Notes under the pieces: model-generated
Database searches by the model: none
The model's input: the letters and a program-made list of their open reading frames with translations, nothing else
What the model was told of the DNA's origin: nothing
Source of the DNA: Ephydatia muelleri
Lineage: Eukaryota > Porifera > Demospongiae > Spongillida > Spongillidae
Direction of reading: 5' to 3'
NCBI GenBank assembly: GCA_013339895.1
Contig: JABACO010000027.1
Span: forward strand, 124,001-188,000
Length of the DNA: 64,000 bases
Position numbers and translations under genes: made by a program
Shown: in pieces, positions 1-11,332 of the stretch
Position numbering within the stretch: the first letter of the stretch is position 1
Layout of the letters: the number at the start of each line of letters is the position of its first letter

Positions 1-308
1 ATTAATTAAAATACACTTAGTTCCTTTCCCCCAATGCCCTTCTTTTAGAATGGCTCTGTGTATAGATATCAATAGATATCAGCAGGTTATTGTACTAATT
101 TGCATTACATAACTGCATTGCAAGGCCGAATATTTAGTGCAGGTCAATTAGTTGGTAATTTTAAGCCACTGCAAATGCTAATGCTTGACCGATGGGAGCA
201 CTCCCCCATACCCCCTAGCTGGATGGGAGGGGCACCTACTCCCTCACCCACCCCATGCAGTCCCCTTCATAACAGCTGCCTATTACCACTCCACTTCTAT
301 CTTCACAG

Positions 309-407
309 CATGGATGGACTCCACTGATGGAGGCATCATCAAAAGGGCATGTCACATGTGTGCAGCTGCTGGTGGATAGGGGTGCACAGATCAACCATCA
401 GGACAAG
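309..407 (+). CDS. Ankyrin-repeat exon (gene 1, single ANK repeat)
   Basis: This exon encodes one complete 33-residue ankyrin repeat in 99 bp, phase 0 at both ends. It is preceded by a pyrimidine-rich tract ending CTTCACAG and followed by GTGAGTGTAA. It reads HGWTPLMEASSKGHVTCVQL and then LLVDRGAQINHQDK, matching the family consensus G-TPL--A---GH---V-LLL--GA-IN--D. It should lie upstream of 4171-4269 and 11333-11584 in an ankyrin-ROC-COR-Death protein, a cytoplasmic signalling scaffold. The start codon and earlier exons are off the left edge. Open reading frames in other frames here are shadows. Whether every copy is spliced into mRNA is unknown. Confidence 0.85.
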
Positions 408-878
408 GTGAGTGTAATTTGAGATCAGACCAATGTCTGTTGCTGACACATCCCTGATGTGGAGAGGGCATAGTGTATGTGATCATTGCCCTCATGGCCC
501 TCTGTAACTAGCATAGGGGAGGGCTGGATATACATGTAGGAGAGCCCATCTAAGCAAGCCATGACATGGGTGCTGTTTTACATACCGGAGAGGGGGTGGG
601 GCACAATGTGGAGCATGAGGGCAGATGCCCCTCCTCCCCCCAACCAGCCACCTGGCTGGGCCCACCTTTGTTTATGCGGTGATTAATTAGGATACACTTA
701 GTTCTGACCCTCCCCCATCCCAATGCCCTTTTAGAATGGCTCTGTGCATAGATATCAATAGATATCAGCAGGTTATTGTACTAATTTACATTACATAACT
801 GCATTGCATGGCCGTATATTAAGTGCAGGTACATTTGTTGGCTTTTCCATGTTTAACGTTTACTCATACGTGTTTAAG

Positions 879-1039
879 TGGTGACTTGGGTGAAAAGGGC
901 ACTTCCTGTGGTGTCCGACAAGCTTGATGAAAACATATCTTTCTAAGAATACTAGTGCACATGGTATACAGTGAATCAACTCAATCACATAAACTACAAT
1001 ACGATACGTATACTGATAAATGGAATATGTGAGTTCACA
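879..1039 (-). repeat. Putative Ty3/gypsy LTR (3' LTR of a fragment)
   Basis: On the minus strand a purine-rich tract (AAGGGGAGGAT) is followed by TGTGAACTC, and the segment ends in GTCACCA about 161 bp later. This gives the TG...CA ends expected of an LTR placed directly after the pol C-terminus. In the unit starting at 54028, similarity to the other units begins exactly at this TGGTGAC edge, which supports it as an element boundary. No second LTR or target-site duplication is seen, so the boundaries are inferred. Confidence 0.5.
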
Positions 1040-2320
1040 ATCCTCCCCTTCATTCAGACACTGGAGTCTAAACAGTGTGTTGGCTTCTTGATCGTCCGTC
1101 CATACCTAGTGATAATTGTCCGTTGTCCAAATGGTTCCTGCGTTGATGGGGAGCCAATGGTGATGTGGAGTTCACCGAGGTTAGCTTCCCAGGCATGTCA
1201 CCAGGTTCCGTGTCACTAGAGTCAGGTAATACCTCTGGGACTGGGTTATGACAGCTGGCATGGGTACCTCAGGTATTATGGGTAGCTCTGGTCAGCACAG
1301 TCACCTTGCCTGTCCAACCTCCACTCTGGTTCAACTGCCATGCTAACTGGTTAATCCTCTATTCCATTTCCAACACCTGTAGTAGTCATCTGGTCAGCAT
1401 GTTTCTTCCACACTCCACCCCCATCTATTTCCACCTTGCATGACTTGCTGCCCAATTGTGGCTGTTTGCCACCGAGAATGACCAGACCTGTAGCCTGTAA
1501 CCATAACTCCGTTTCCAAAATCACAAATGCGTTCAACAGCTGCAGACCTTGACAGCTCCTATCTGACATTTTATAATACTGATTCCTTCAAGTCTGTCAT
1601 CAGGAGACTGAGTCTGCATTGTAGATCCTTCCCCATCATCAATGTTGCCATTGTGGCTTCTGTGGTAGAATGTCTTTCGTTTCGGTAGTTCAATAAAAAG
1701 CTGGCCAGGCTGTGCTGCAGTGCTTGTTTTAATGTTTGAATGAAGCGTTCCACTAGACCATTTGTGGCTGGATGATATGGACTAGACTTGAGGTGCTTTA
1801 CATGTATGTTATTCAAGGCCAGGAAATAGTTTGAATCCTGCTGAAGTGAACTGGGGCCCATTATCTGTTACCATTTGCAGCGGTATTCCCCACCAGGCAA
1901 AGATAGCACGCAGTTCATCCATTGTCCTGTCCGTGGTGGTTTCATCCATTGCCACAACCTCCATTTCGAATAGACATTTACAATGACCAAGAAGCTTTTC
2001 CCCTGGAATGGTCCCCCAAAATCCACATGGATCCTCCTCGGTTCCTCCTGTACCTTCTGTTGGTGCACTTTTGGAATGACCAATGTAGCTCCCCACATTA
2101 GACAACCTTGTTCTGTGGTTAGTCATGGCGTTTGTCAAAACACACCAGCAGGATGTCTTCCACAGTTTTGGGCCATCCAGATTGAACGTACATGTATTTG
2201 AACACCTTTGACAGAAGTGACCCTCCCTCTTTCTCTCTTTAGATGCCCTGCTGTAACTGGAAGTAAGTCCATTTGCTTCATGCTAAAACACATTTACATC
2301 TTCTGAGTTCTCACCTGATA
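1040..2320 (-). pseudogene. Ty3/gypsy pol fragment (integrase and pol C-terminus)
   Basis: Broken minus-strand frames of a Ty3/gypsy polyprotein. One frame (about 1809-2138) carries an integrase core segment with VTDNGPQF (second catalytic Asp). Another (1571-1861) carries YHPATNGLVERF, which includes the third catalytic acidic residue. Further down a basic pol C-terminus with TRYGR is readable near 1050-1110. Frames change several times and stops interrupt, so the copy is dead. Gag, protease and most of the reverse transcriptase are missing. It lies antisense within an intron of the ankyrin gene and recurs in every repeat unit. Confidence 0.85.
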
Positions 2321-2331
2321 TGGAATGGGTA

Positions 2332-2435
2332 GCCTAGACAGAGTGTCCACATTAGCATGTTGGGTCATTCTATGGTATGTGACATCACATACCACAGAAC
2401 GACCCAATGTGCTAATGTGGACACTCTGTCTAGGC
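2332..2435. repeat. 104-bp near-perfect palindrome derived from gypsy sequence
   Basis: The segment starts GCCTAGACAGAGTGTCCACA and ends with its reverse complement, meeting at GTGACATCACATACC. One arm matches the gypsy RNaseH-integrase linker seen at 6320-6370 (minus-strand reading ANADTLSRL). It therefore looks like an inverted duplication of element sequence rather than a separate transposon. A related palindrome is at 60296-60400. Confidence 0.8.
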
Positions 2436-2773
2436 TTCAGCAAACAGACCATGAGGCCAATCATATCAGCTCACTCAAAATTATGCATGACCCTCTCATA
2501 TTTAGTTCCTTTTTCTACCAGTTATTAACGTACTAAATTTATACTTATCGCGTAAAGCGTCCTTCCAATAACTACCATAAAGTGTAATAAATGGTAATAA
2601 TTTAAGAACCAGTGGATAGAGAGCAGCGTTTGCTGTTCACGTACATATCTGAAATTGGAGCGTTCGTTTCTAAACAACAAAGTTATGGTGGAACTAAGTT
2701 GACCTAAAATTAGTATATTAGCATCAGTCCTTATTCAAGGTTATTGGCCGTAATTGAACTTGCATCTCTGGTA

Positions 2774-3034
2774 TTTCCAGAGATATTAATTGGAATGGAG
2801 CGCAAACACACATCGTTGGTTTAGTTTCAAGTTGGCAGCGCTTGTTAAGGGCACGCCTTCACCCGCAATAATTTAATTCTCATGATTTACACAGCTAAAG
2901 ACTATTATCTACACAGATAGCTGTGTAAACCATGCGAATGAATATATTAATGCGGGAGAAGCCGTGCCCTTAACAAGCTCTGCCAACCATCATTGTGTGT
3001 TTACGCTCTATGCCAGTTAATATCTCTGGATCCA
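2774..3034. repeat. Foldback element, arms ~80-110 bp
   Basis: The left arm contains CCAGAGATATTAATTGG, GGAGCGCAAACACACA and CTTGTTAAGGGCACG. The right arm contains the complements CGTGCCCTTAACAAG, TGTGTGTTTACGCTC and CAGTTAATATCTCTGG in reverse order. The middle holds a smaller stem (AGCTGTGTAAA). No coding capacity is seen. A second copy at about 60530-61215 carries extra sequence inside it. Confidence 0.75.
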
Positions 3035-3478
3035 ATCGCGTTGAATAAGGACCGACGCTACTTTTCGTGCGCTTTGGGAGGAGTACCGTATCCCATCCAG
3101 TCAGCTGCTCTAACCTCCCCCACTGAGGTCTAGGGAGGAGCCCAGAAGCATTGCTAACGTAGCTATTTTGATGTTCACAAAAGAATTGTCAGAAGCAAGG
3201 AATACAAAAAGACTGTCCGTCCCTCTTGACAAATTAATCTAAAAGTGAGGCTGTTCTTGTTGTAGCTGTCATAGTGTCATATTGAATGGCTACATAGTTA
3301 GTGAATTTCCTCCATGTTTCTCTTGCTCAAAGTAGTATACGAAGCAGCAGGGCACAAAAGACCAAACATCCACCATTAAGACATATGGAAAAGTCCTCTA
3401 GTGCCCTTTTTGTGCACTATTATTGGACTTTTTACATACAGTGTATGTCATGTCCTCCATTATAAGCCAGTGGTGTGT

Positions 3479-3697
3479 CCCCACCAGCTATATGACCCAC
3501 CCACCTGGTGGGTCATATAGCTGGTGGGGACATAGTGTATGTGATCATTGCCCTCATGGTCCTATGGCTTACTTTGTGATATTTGTGCAAATCATAGACA
3601 AGGTTATATAGCAGAACTGGGGGAGCAGATATCCACTCCCCACCCCCACCAGCTATATGACCCACCCACCTGGTGGGTCATATAGCTGGTGGGGACA
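3479..3697. repeat. Pair of short palindromes (CCACCAGCTATATGACCCAC)
   Basis: Two ~50-bp palindromes (about 3479-3529 and 3648-3697) are each built from CCACCAGCTATATGACCCAC followed by its complement. They are separated by a ~120-bp spacer that is itself repeated after the second palindrome. Single copies occur at about 57553-57602 and 61687-61735 in the right-hand units. They could form hairpins; no protein is encoded. Confidence 0.8.
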
Positions 3698-4170
3698 TAG
3701 TACATGTATATGTGATCATTGCCCTCATGGTCCTCTGCCTTACTTTGTGATGTTTGTGCAAATCATAGACAAGGTTATATAGCGGAACTGGGGAACAGAT
3801 ACCCACCCCCACCAGCTATATGACCCACCCACCTAGCTACATGTACATGTAGGTCCACCTTTGTTAATGTGGTAATTAATTAGAATACACTTTTTTCTGT
3901 CCCTCCCCCATCCCAATGCCCTATTAGAATGGCTCTGTGCATGTAGATATCAGCAGGTTATTGTACTGATTTGCATTACATAACTGCATTGCAAGGCCGG
4001 ATATTTAGAGCAGGTAAATTACTTGGTGATTTTAAGCCACTGCAAATGCTAATGCTTGACCGATGGGGGCACTCCCCCATACCCCCTAGCTGGATGGGAG
4101 GGGCACCTTCTCCCTCACCCAACCCATGTAGCCCCAGCTGCCTATTACCACTCCACTTGTATCTTTACAG

Positions 4171-4269
4171 AATGGAAGGACTCCACTGATGTGGGCATTA
4201 TCAGGTGGGCATGTCACATGTGTGCAGCTGCTGGTGGATAGGGGTGCACAGATCAACCATCAGGACAAG
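4171..4269 (+). CDS. Ankyrin-repeat exon (gene 1, second copy)
   Basis: A 99-bp phase 0-0 exon preceded by ATCTTTACAG and followed by GTGAGTGTAA. It begins NGRTPLMWALSGGHVTCVQL and ends QINHQDK, one full ankyrin repeat of 33 residues. Position 3 is Arg where the other copies have Trp, and position 8 is Trp where two copies have Glu. Phase 0 at the 3' end matches the next recognisable exon (11333, starting DGNTALHWAA), so the reading continues. Being symmetric, it could be skipped or multiplied without changing frame. Confidence 0.85.
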
Positions 4270-4899
4270 GTGAGTGTAATTTGAGATCAGACCAATGTCT
4301 GTTGTTGACACATCCCTGATGTGGAGAGGGCATAGTGTATGTGATCATTGCCCTCATGGCCCTCTGTAACTAGCATAGGGGAGGGCTGGATATACATGTA
4401 GGAGAGCCCATCTAAACAAGCCATGACATGGATGCTGTTTTACATACCGGAGAGGGGGGTGGGGCACAACGTGGAGGATGAGGCACATGCCCCCCCCCCC
4501 CCCCCTCCAGCTATACATGTATATGTATGACCCACCCACCTGGCTGGGCCCATCTTTGTTTATGCGGTGATTAATTAGAATACACTTAGTTCATCACCTT
4601 CCCCCTCCCGCCTCCAATGCCCTTTTAGAATGGCTCTGTGCTTAGATATAAATAGATATCAGAAGGTAATTGTACTAATTTGCATTACATAACTGCATTG
4701 CAAGGCCGAAATTTAAGGTTGTTGGCTTTTCCATGTTTAATGTTTACTCATAAAGTGTGTAAGTGGTAATTAATTAGAATTGGGCACTGTCTGTGGGGGT
4801 CCGACAAGCTTGATGCAAACATATCTTTCTAAGAATACTAGTGCACATGGTATACAGTGAATCAACTCAATCACATGCAACTACAATACGATGTACATG

Positions 4900-6560
4900 T
4901 AAATGGAATATGTGAGTTCACAATCCTCCCCTTCATTCAGACACTGGAGTCTAAATAGTGTGTAGGCTTCTCAATTGTCCGTCCATACCTAGTGATAATT
5001 GTCCGTTGTCCAAATGGTTACTGCGTTGATGGGAGGGCCAATGGTGATGTGGAGTTCACCGAGGTTAGCTTCCCAGGCATTTCACCAGATTCTGTGTCAC
5101 TAGAGTCAGGTAATACCTCTGGGACTGGGTTATGACAGCTGGCATGGGTACCTCAGGTATTATGGGTAGCTCTGGTCTGCAGAGTCACCTTGCCTGTCCA
5201 ACCTCCACTCTGGTTCAACTGCCATGCTAACTGGTTCATCTTCTATTCCATTTCCAACACCTGTAGTAGTCATCTGGTCTGCATGTCTCTTCCACACTCC
5301 ACCCCCATCTATTTCCACCTTGCATGACTTGCTGCCTAATTGTGGCTGTTTGCCACCGAGAATGACCAGACCTGTAGTCTCTAACCATAACTCCGTTTCC
5401 AAAATCAAAAATTTGTTCAACAGCTGCAGACCTTGACAGCTCCTATCTGATATTTTATAATACTGATTCCCTCAAGTCTGTCATCAGGAGACTGAGTTTG
5501 CATTGTAGATCCCTCCCCATCATCAATGTTGCCGGTGTGGCTTCTGTGTTCATCTCTTTTTAATGCTTGTGTTGATGTTTGAACTAAGCATTCCACTAGA
5601 CCATTTGTGGCTGGATGATATGGACTAGACTTGAGGTGCTTTACATGTATGTTATTCAAGGCCAGGAAATCGTTCGAATCCTGCTGAAGTGAACTGGGGC
5701 CCATTATCTGTTACCATTTGCAGCGGTATTCCCCTCCGGGCAAACATAGCACGCAGTTCATCCACTGTCCTCTCTGTGGTGGTTTCATCCATTGCCACAA
5801 CCTCCACTTCAAATAGGCATTCACAATGACCAAGAAGCTTTTCCTCTGAAATGGTCCCTCAAACATCCTCCTCCACGGACCATCAGGAAATTCCCATGGG
5901 TGTAGAGGGGTTAATTTGGGGTCTTCCTTCATCATCTGTCACCCTACACAGTGTTGGGCAGCACCCTCAGTTGTCCTTATCAATGTGAGGATGCCACACC
6001 CATCTTACCCACACCCATATGATCCCCATGGAGTTCTACGTGTGGTGTACTTTTGGAATGACCACCCTCGTTCCCTACAAATAGACATTGTTCTGTGGTT
6101 AGCTCATGGCGTTGTCAGCAAACACCAAGCTTGATGTCTTCCACCATTTTGGGCCATTCTGATTGAACATGTGTGAACACCTTTGACAGTAGAGTGTCCC
6201 TCCCTGTTTCCCTCTTTAGATGCCCTGCTGTAAGCAGAAGCAAGTTGATTTGCTTCATGGAAAACACATGTACTTGTTCTGTGTCCTCACCTGTTTGCTG
6301 ATGTGGAATACATGTTGGCACATGTAGCCTAGACAGAGTGTCCGCATTAGCCTGTTGGGTTGTTCTACACTCCCCATGCCACCACCAGTTCTTCTGTGTC
6401 TATTTCGGCATAGCTACATTCCACTGTTGTTAACATTGGGGAAGCATATGCCACTGGTCTCTCCACTCCATCAGGCATAATGTGGGAAAGCACTGCCCCT
6501 AACCCATCGCATGATAGGGTCAGTGGTAGTTCTGAGTTGAAATGAATCACCGGTATAATT
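4900..6560 (-). pseudogene. Ty3/gypsy pol fragment (RNase H to integrase)
   Basis: This is the longest gypsy remnant in the window. On the minus strand, 6550 to 6365 encodes an RNase H start (LTLSCD, GAVLSH, RPVAYAS). Next come the ANADTLSRL linker (about 6321) and a zinc-binding-to-integrase region. The integrase pieces follow (5935-5711, with GQWMNCVLCLPGG, and 5704-5417, with YHPATNGLVE). Frameshifts, a deletion around 5550-5570 and stops separate the pieces, so no product is expected. No reverse-transcriptase palm or gag is present. Confidence 0.85.
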
Positions 6561-7299
6561 TAGGGTGACTGAATATGGCATCCATATTCATGTGATGTGA
6601 TGCACCTCAAACTGTACTCTCGTCTTGTATATGTACATGTATGTCAAGTGTGGTTTAACCTGTTGGTATGGGTTCATTAATGGTTTACTGGCTATCTGAA
6701 TATTAAATTCCACAACAGGTCAAAATGGTGATCTCCGTTTCAATTTCAGGTCTGAAATCAAAAGCCAATGGCATATCCAGGTTTATTTTGCCGGGTGGAT
6801 GGGGGAGGCTAGGGGAGTATGAGGTGAGAGAATGTGGGAGGAGTACCGTATCCCATCCAGCCAGCTAGGGAAGCGCTCTAACCTCCCTCTTTTGGGGTCT
6901 AGCCCCAGAAGCTTTGCAAACGTAGCTATTTTGATGTTGACAAAAGTATTGTCAGAAGCAAGGAATACAAAAAGCTCTGTCTCACTTGAAAAATTAGTCT
7001 ACATGTACATGTATGTGCTAAAAGTGAGTCTGCTATTGTTGTAACTCTCATAGTGTCATGTTGAATGGCTACACAGTAAGTGAATTTCCTTCATGTTTCT
7101 CTTGCTCAAAGTAGCATAAGAAGCAGCAGGGCACAAAAGACCAAACATCCACCATTAAGACATATGGAAAAGTCCTCGAGCAGTCTAGTGCCCATTTTGT
7201 GCACGTCTCGTTGCGCAGCTGAATTATTGGACTATTTACATATGTCGTGTCCTCCATTATAAACCAGTGGTGTGTCCCCACCAGCTATTTGACCCACCC

Positions 7300-8073
7300 G
7301 CAAATTCGCCATTCATTTTTTCATTAATGATCTACTTTTAAATATATTTAGTTTTGTTTTTTGACTAAGTAACTTTTAGAGGTCGGTCAGGCCTGTAAAA
7401 CTTATCAAATTTGAAGGGCCTTACAATGGGAGCAAAAAAAAAACTTTGAGTGTGGTGAAAATGTTTTGAAGGCTTGTTTCCACCACATCTACACGTGCTC
7501 TACCATCCGCTATTCAGTTCAAATCTCTATGTGGAAAGCTAAATGTGCAGTGTACATGTTCTCATTCTGACCACATACACTGTACACTGGTGTAGGCCCT
7601 GTACATTGCAGTCTGCATGTACAGTGTAGTCTGGGACCAGATAACTGGCATTGGAGCTCTCCAAATGCATAGATCTATGGGATTTGTTCCACTTGTTTTT
7701 GTTGCTTTAACATCCTCGCTATAGAGCTGATTGATATCTGAATGGGGACTTGGTCGTCGTAACGTGATTCTTATCTACCATCTCTTGGCGGGCCCCAGTG
7801 TCGGGGCAGCCCGTTTCGCCCTATCGTGCGTAACACGGGTCTGGACTGTACCAGCCCCAGGTGGGCGACGGGTGTGTGTGATGGGACCCTTCCCACGGCG
7901 ATGGCCGGGGAAACGTCCCGTGCCCCGACCAGCTGGGTCACATCGACCCCTAGCGGGGACGATGGAGACCTAATATTCACACTAATCATGAAGAAATGAA
8001 GGGACTGGGTGGCGGGATTTCTTTGCTACCCACGACGGATAATGCTTGCATGCGTTGCTGGCGAGACCGGAAG
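7300..8073. other. Unexplained non-coding stretch with a GC-rich island
   Basis: 7300-7720 is AT-rich intronic sequence with no coding signal. From about 7770 to 7970 the composition shifts sharply to GC-rich (CGGGCCCCAGTGTCGGGG, GGCCGGGGAAACGTCCCG), then returns to AT-rich at GTCTAATATTCACAC. The island has short open frames on both strands but no recognised domain. It could be the remnant of a non-LTR element or a SINE; no boundary repeats were identified. Confidence 0.4.
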
Positions 8074-8790
8074 ATCCTCTACCTTATATGCGACCTTCGG
8101 CGCATGCGCGAGGTCCGCTCGAGTTAACCAGGTTAAACTTTATATGACATTCACAGTGGCGGATACAGGAATAAGGCAATGGGGGGGGGGGGGGGGGGGG
8201 GGGGGGGCGGTTGTATTGGAGGGGCGGCATATTTTTAAGCGCGCTCTACTCCCCCCCCCCCCCCACCCCCCCCAGCTAGATTCTTTAAGCGTTTTGCTTT
8301 ACGAAACGATTGCTCCTGAACCTTTGGATCGCTTTGATGACATCGTGTGATGAATAATCAATTGCCAATTAATTTGTCGGGACTTTTATTATCAATTATC
8401 ATTCAGGATCAGATAATTCACAATAAAGATTTAACAAATAACAATAACTTTTTAACGATTCCCGACAGCTGCGAGTGGATTACATCACCGCTATGTGGAA
8501 ACACAGTGACACGCGTAGTGTTTATGTGTACGTCGTAGTGTGAAGGGGGGCGGCAATTTAAAATAGGGGTGGCATTTTATATCGATGGGGGGGGGCGGCC
8601 GCCCCCCCCCCCCCCAACGCTATGGTAGATCCGCCGCTGGACATTCACCAGTTCAGAAAGGCTTCACATTCATATTCACCTCTACCTTATATGCGACCTT
8701 CGACGCATGCGCGAGGTCCGCTCGAGTTAACCAGGTTAAACTTTATATGACATTCACCAGTTCAGAAAGGCTTCACATTCATATTCATAG
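8074..8790. repeat. Tandem ~105-bp repeat interrupted by a MITE
   Basis: The segment beginning CTCTACCTTATATGCGACCT appears at 8074-8153 and again at 8680-8757, differing at about one base. The segment GTTCAGAAAGGCTTCACATT appears at about 8652 and 8759. Together they suggest a tandem repeat of roughly 105 bp, into which the element at 8154-8639 was inserted. No coding role is evident. Confidence 0.7.
8154..8639. mobile_element. hAT-type MITE with CAGTGGCGGAT ends
   Basis: The element begins CAGTGGCGGATACAGG and ends ATCCGCCGCTG, short imperfect terminal inverted repeats. It is flanked by a perfect 8-bp direct repeat, GACATTCA (8146-8153 and 8640-8647). An 8-bp duplication is the hAT superfamily signature. 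Internal sequence is 486 bp with long G and C homopolymers near both ends and no transposase, so it is non-autonomous. A relative with similar ends lies at 18442-19168. Confidence 0.85.
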
Positions 8791-9381
8791 CATGATGAAT
8801 GTCATATCAACATAATCAAGTGGACAACTCCCATCCACACTGACTGCTTGAATACCAGGTCATCTGGTCCCCAGACTAGTCTATCTGTGACAGAGCAGGA
8901 GCTGGGATGGCTTTCTGTACCAGGACACTGTGGCTATCATCACCACCACAACCAGCACCTACATGTACACCACACACACTGCCAGATCCTTTAGCTATGT
9001 TGTTAGTTTTATAACTTATTTTACACACCTCCCATTGAGGCCAACTGACTTGGTAGGTTAGGTACATTACTACAAGTCAGCTCCGATACCAATGAAGCTG
9101 TGTAAACACTCATAAAGTGTCATCACGCATGTAAGTATGGTTTAGGCAGTAGTAGCTCACCTGCAGTGCCTCTTGTCCAGAGCCATGGCTCCCTCCACAC
9201 ACACCACCTACATGTACAGTACCAGGCCAGCGATCTGGAGGCACCTCTCTTGCAAACGTTTTGTTGCAGGTGTGTTTGTCGGGGTGGGCGCCTATGGTTG
9301 GAATGGGTGTGCAGAAAGGTTATTATGCTTCACGCAGATGTGTAGAGGAAGGTGTGCAAGGGCTTTAGTGTTCAAGGCTGA
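8791..9381. other. Intronic sequence, nothing recognised
   Basis: Mixed-composition DNA between the MITE-containing repeat and the next long open frame. Short frames on both strands lack domain features. It contains scattered ACATGTACA motifs, common throughout the window. It lies inside the intron of gene 1 between 4269 and 11333. Confidence 0.5.
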
Positions 9382-9939
9382 TTAAGCCAATCTCAGGCAA
9401 TTCATAGTATGCATGTTTACATCATGTACATGTAAACATTTTCTTGACATGTGTGTCATTGTGTCAAAATGACATAACTCTTCCCTAACCACACTACCAG
9501 TGACCAGCAGTTGCCAAAGGACCCAATAGTTATTGTTATAATAATCCATCTTCACTGTGTACTTCATCACACAGAGAACTAACCAAAACACTGAGTGCAT
9601 TCTATTATCATTGCACACTAGTACAGTGGTTAGAAATAAATAAGTGCCCAAACAATACACAGATGGATTCTGGGGTTTGTTTGGCACTTCCCGCCATTTG
9701 AATTTGTTTTTTACTCTAAGTTTGCAACTTTGATTTGTGTTGCGATTTTCAGGTCCATAACTGTTAATATCTGTATCTATATGTCCACCAAAAAGCACTT
9801 GTGTATCAATCATCACACAAGTAAATCCTTGCTTATTATCAAACTCATCTGTTACATTGATGCAGCTTGCAGGGCTTTGAAGTTTGATATTTCCATGTAT
9901 TCCTAATACTGCATGGTTTCTGCTGACAGTTTGTGTCAC
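9382..9939 (-). CDS. Hypothetical exon or gene fragment, minus strand
   Basis: A 185-codon open frame on the minus strand, long for this AT-rich neighbourhood. At its 5' end the minus strand reads TTGTGTTGCAG, a good acceptor, directly before the frame, so it could be an internal or terminal exon. The first ~100 residues (TQTVSRNHAVLGIHGNIKLQ through KWREVPNKPQNPSVYC) look like genuine protein, with several Cys and polar residues. The C-terminal part becomes hydrophobic and less convincing. No family was recognised. It would be a gene nested antisense in gene 1, or a captured fragment, or chance. Confidence 0.3.
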   Translation of the reverse strand: MTQTVSRNHAVLGIHGNIKLQSPASCINVTDEFDNKQGFTCVMIDTQVLFGGHIDTDINSYGPENRNTNQSCKLRVKNKFKWREVPNKPQNPSVYCLGTYLFLTTVLVCNDNRMHSVFWLVLCVMKYTVKMDYYNNNYWVLWQLLVTGSVVREELCHFDTMTHMSRKCLHVHDVNMHTMNCLRLA

Positions 9940-11332
9940 TGCAACACAATGTGTACAGCCATTTAGTGTATCGTAACAAAGTTGCTCTATATAACTGAAA
10001 GAAATGCCTTATGACCCATGAGTGAACTTTTTGGTGGGAGTAGCCCTTATTCCTGAAGTATATTTGAGTTTGCCTAAGAGGTTATGGGTGACTGAGGGTC
10101 ACTTCAGTTTGTTGTGATTCACAGAGCTTCTGCATAGACACATACATGAGTTTGAATGAATTGTTGGGCTTTCCACATGACGTTGTACCACTCTATATTC
10201 ATCATGTGAGAAGGGGTGTAAATTATAATGAAACCACCAAAACAAAATGACAAAGTGTCTACCTTCACTGGTATTGCAGCCCAGTGGTTCATTTCCCCAG
10301 AAAGGTAATAAATTAATTTCACTTCTTTTTTATACAACTGTGTATCTCCTTTCTCTCATGCAAAATGACCTAACTGATCCATGCTGTTGAAGAAGAATAG
10401 TAAACTACAAGAGATGAACACATTTTTAGTTGTATTGTGGTGCAACAGATGACACGGGGACTATCACATAGCTTAGAACTATAGAAGATTGTAACACTAG
10501 AAACTTGTACATTGGTGGGCACCTACATGTATGGCAGAAATGGAAAGGTTGTGTGCTGCACACATGTGAAGAGCAAGGACCTCTCTATTGATGGGGGAGG
10601 TGCACCGCCCCTTATTTCTAAATGTGAGACAAATGGAGTGGAATTAGAAAGGTTCTGGGAGCTTGAATCAATGACAATGATCTGTGAGGATTGGGAAGGT
10701 CAAGCAAAGACATCAGTTTTATATTGCTTGTGTGAATATATATGATATAAGTAATATTTAGTGGCATGGTACATGTATATATATGAACAGTGTATTATTT
10801 AAATTTTAGTAAGCCACAGTAATAAAAAAATTAATTATGGAAAAATTTGCTGTAATTATGGAGTACACAAATGTATAGCTTGTCTTTTGATCTACATGTA
10901 TCAATCACAAGGAGTTGTCCCACAAAGCATGTAAAGCTGTAAATCAAACTACTACCAGTGTTTATAAATGCAAGAATGGGTTAAAGTTATTATAATTGAG
11001 GTAATTGAGGTAGTACTAGACAGTATTGTAGACCAATTGTTGGTTATTATTGTTACTCGTCACATCACTAATGTGCACATGTAAGGCTCTGGCTCCCTTA
11101 TTGTGGCCACGCCCACATCACTAATTACATTGCATGTTGAAGTTCTATGTAACATTAGCAGATCACATGAGGCGTTCATAATCATTACTGTAACCTCTAC
11201 AGATATGATGTAAGGCATGTATGTATATCCTCAATGAAATACAGTTTATACCTTTAGATCATCTTCCTTGCTGGAAGAAGTGTTTGTTCAACTGGTATGA
11301 TGTGTGAATTATGTCACTGTTCCTACCACCAG
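9940..11332 (+). other. Intron of gene 1, no recognised feature
   Basis: AT-rich non-coding sequence leading to the acceptor TTCCTACCACCAG at 11332. Frames are short and unconvincing. Confidence 0.55.

Larger units (their letters stand above)
100..3970. repeat. Ankyrin-exon repeat unit, copy 1
   Basis: This is the first of five related segments; the others start at 3971, 54028, 58054 and 62291. Each complete unit reads left to right: a conserved lead (GCATTACATAACTGCATTGC), a polypyrimidine tract and AG, one 99-bp ankyrin exon on +, GTGAGT, then a Ty3/gypsy fragment on minus, foldback sequences, and a GTCAGAAGCAAGG stretch before the next lead. The exon-to-exon distance is 3862 bp here and 4235 bp in the right-hand block. 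The similarity was seen by eye over hundreds of bases; percent identity was not computed. The likely origin is tandem segmental duplication within an ankyrin gene. Confidence 0.85.
3971..7290. repeat. Ankyrin-exon repeat unit, copy 2 (right end truncated)
   Basis: This has the same layout as the unit starting at 100: lead, ankyrin exon, antisense gypsy fragment, and the stretch with GTCAGAAGCAAGG. Similarity stops near 7290 inside the CCACCAGCTATTTGACCCAC segment, so the usual downstream palindrome and the lead of another unit are missing. The sequence after 7300 is unrelated. Confidence 0.8.

Noticed and set aside
185..379. 64-residue frame ending CAAAGG, repeated in other units
   Set aside because: It is out of frame with the ankyrin exon that it overlaps; its recurrence reflects the repeat unit, not selection for that frame.
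3479..3697. CRISPR-like palindromic direct repeats
   Set aside because: Only two copies, long similar spacers, eukaryotic context; these are foldback repeats.
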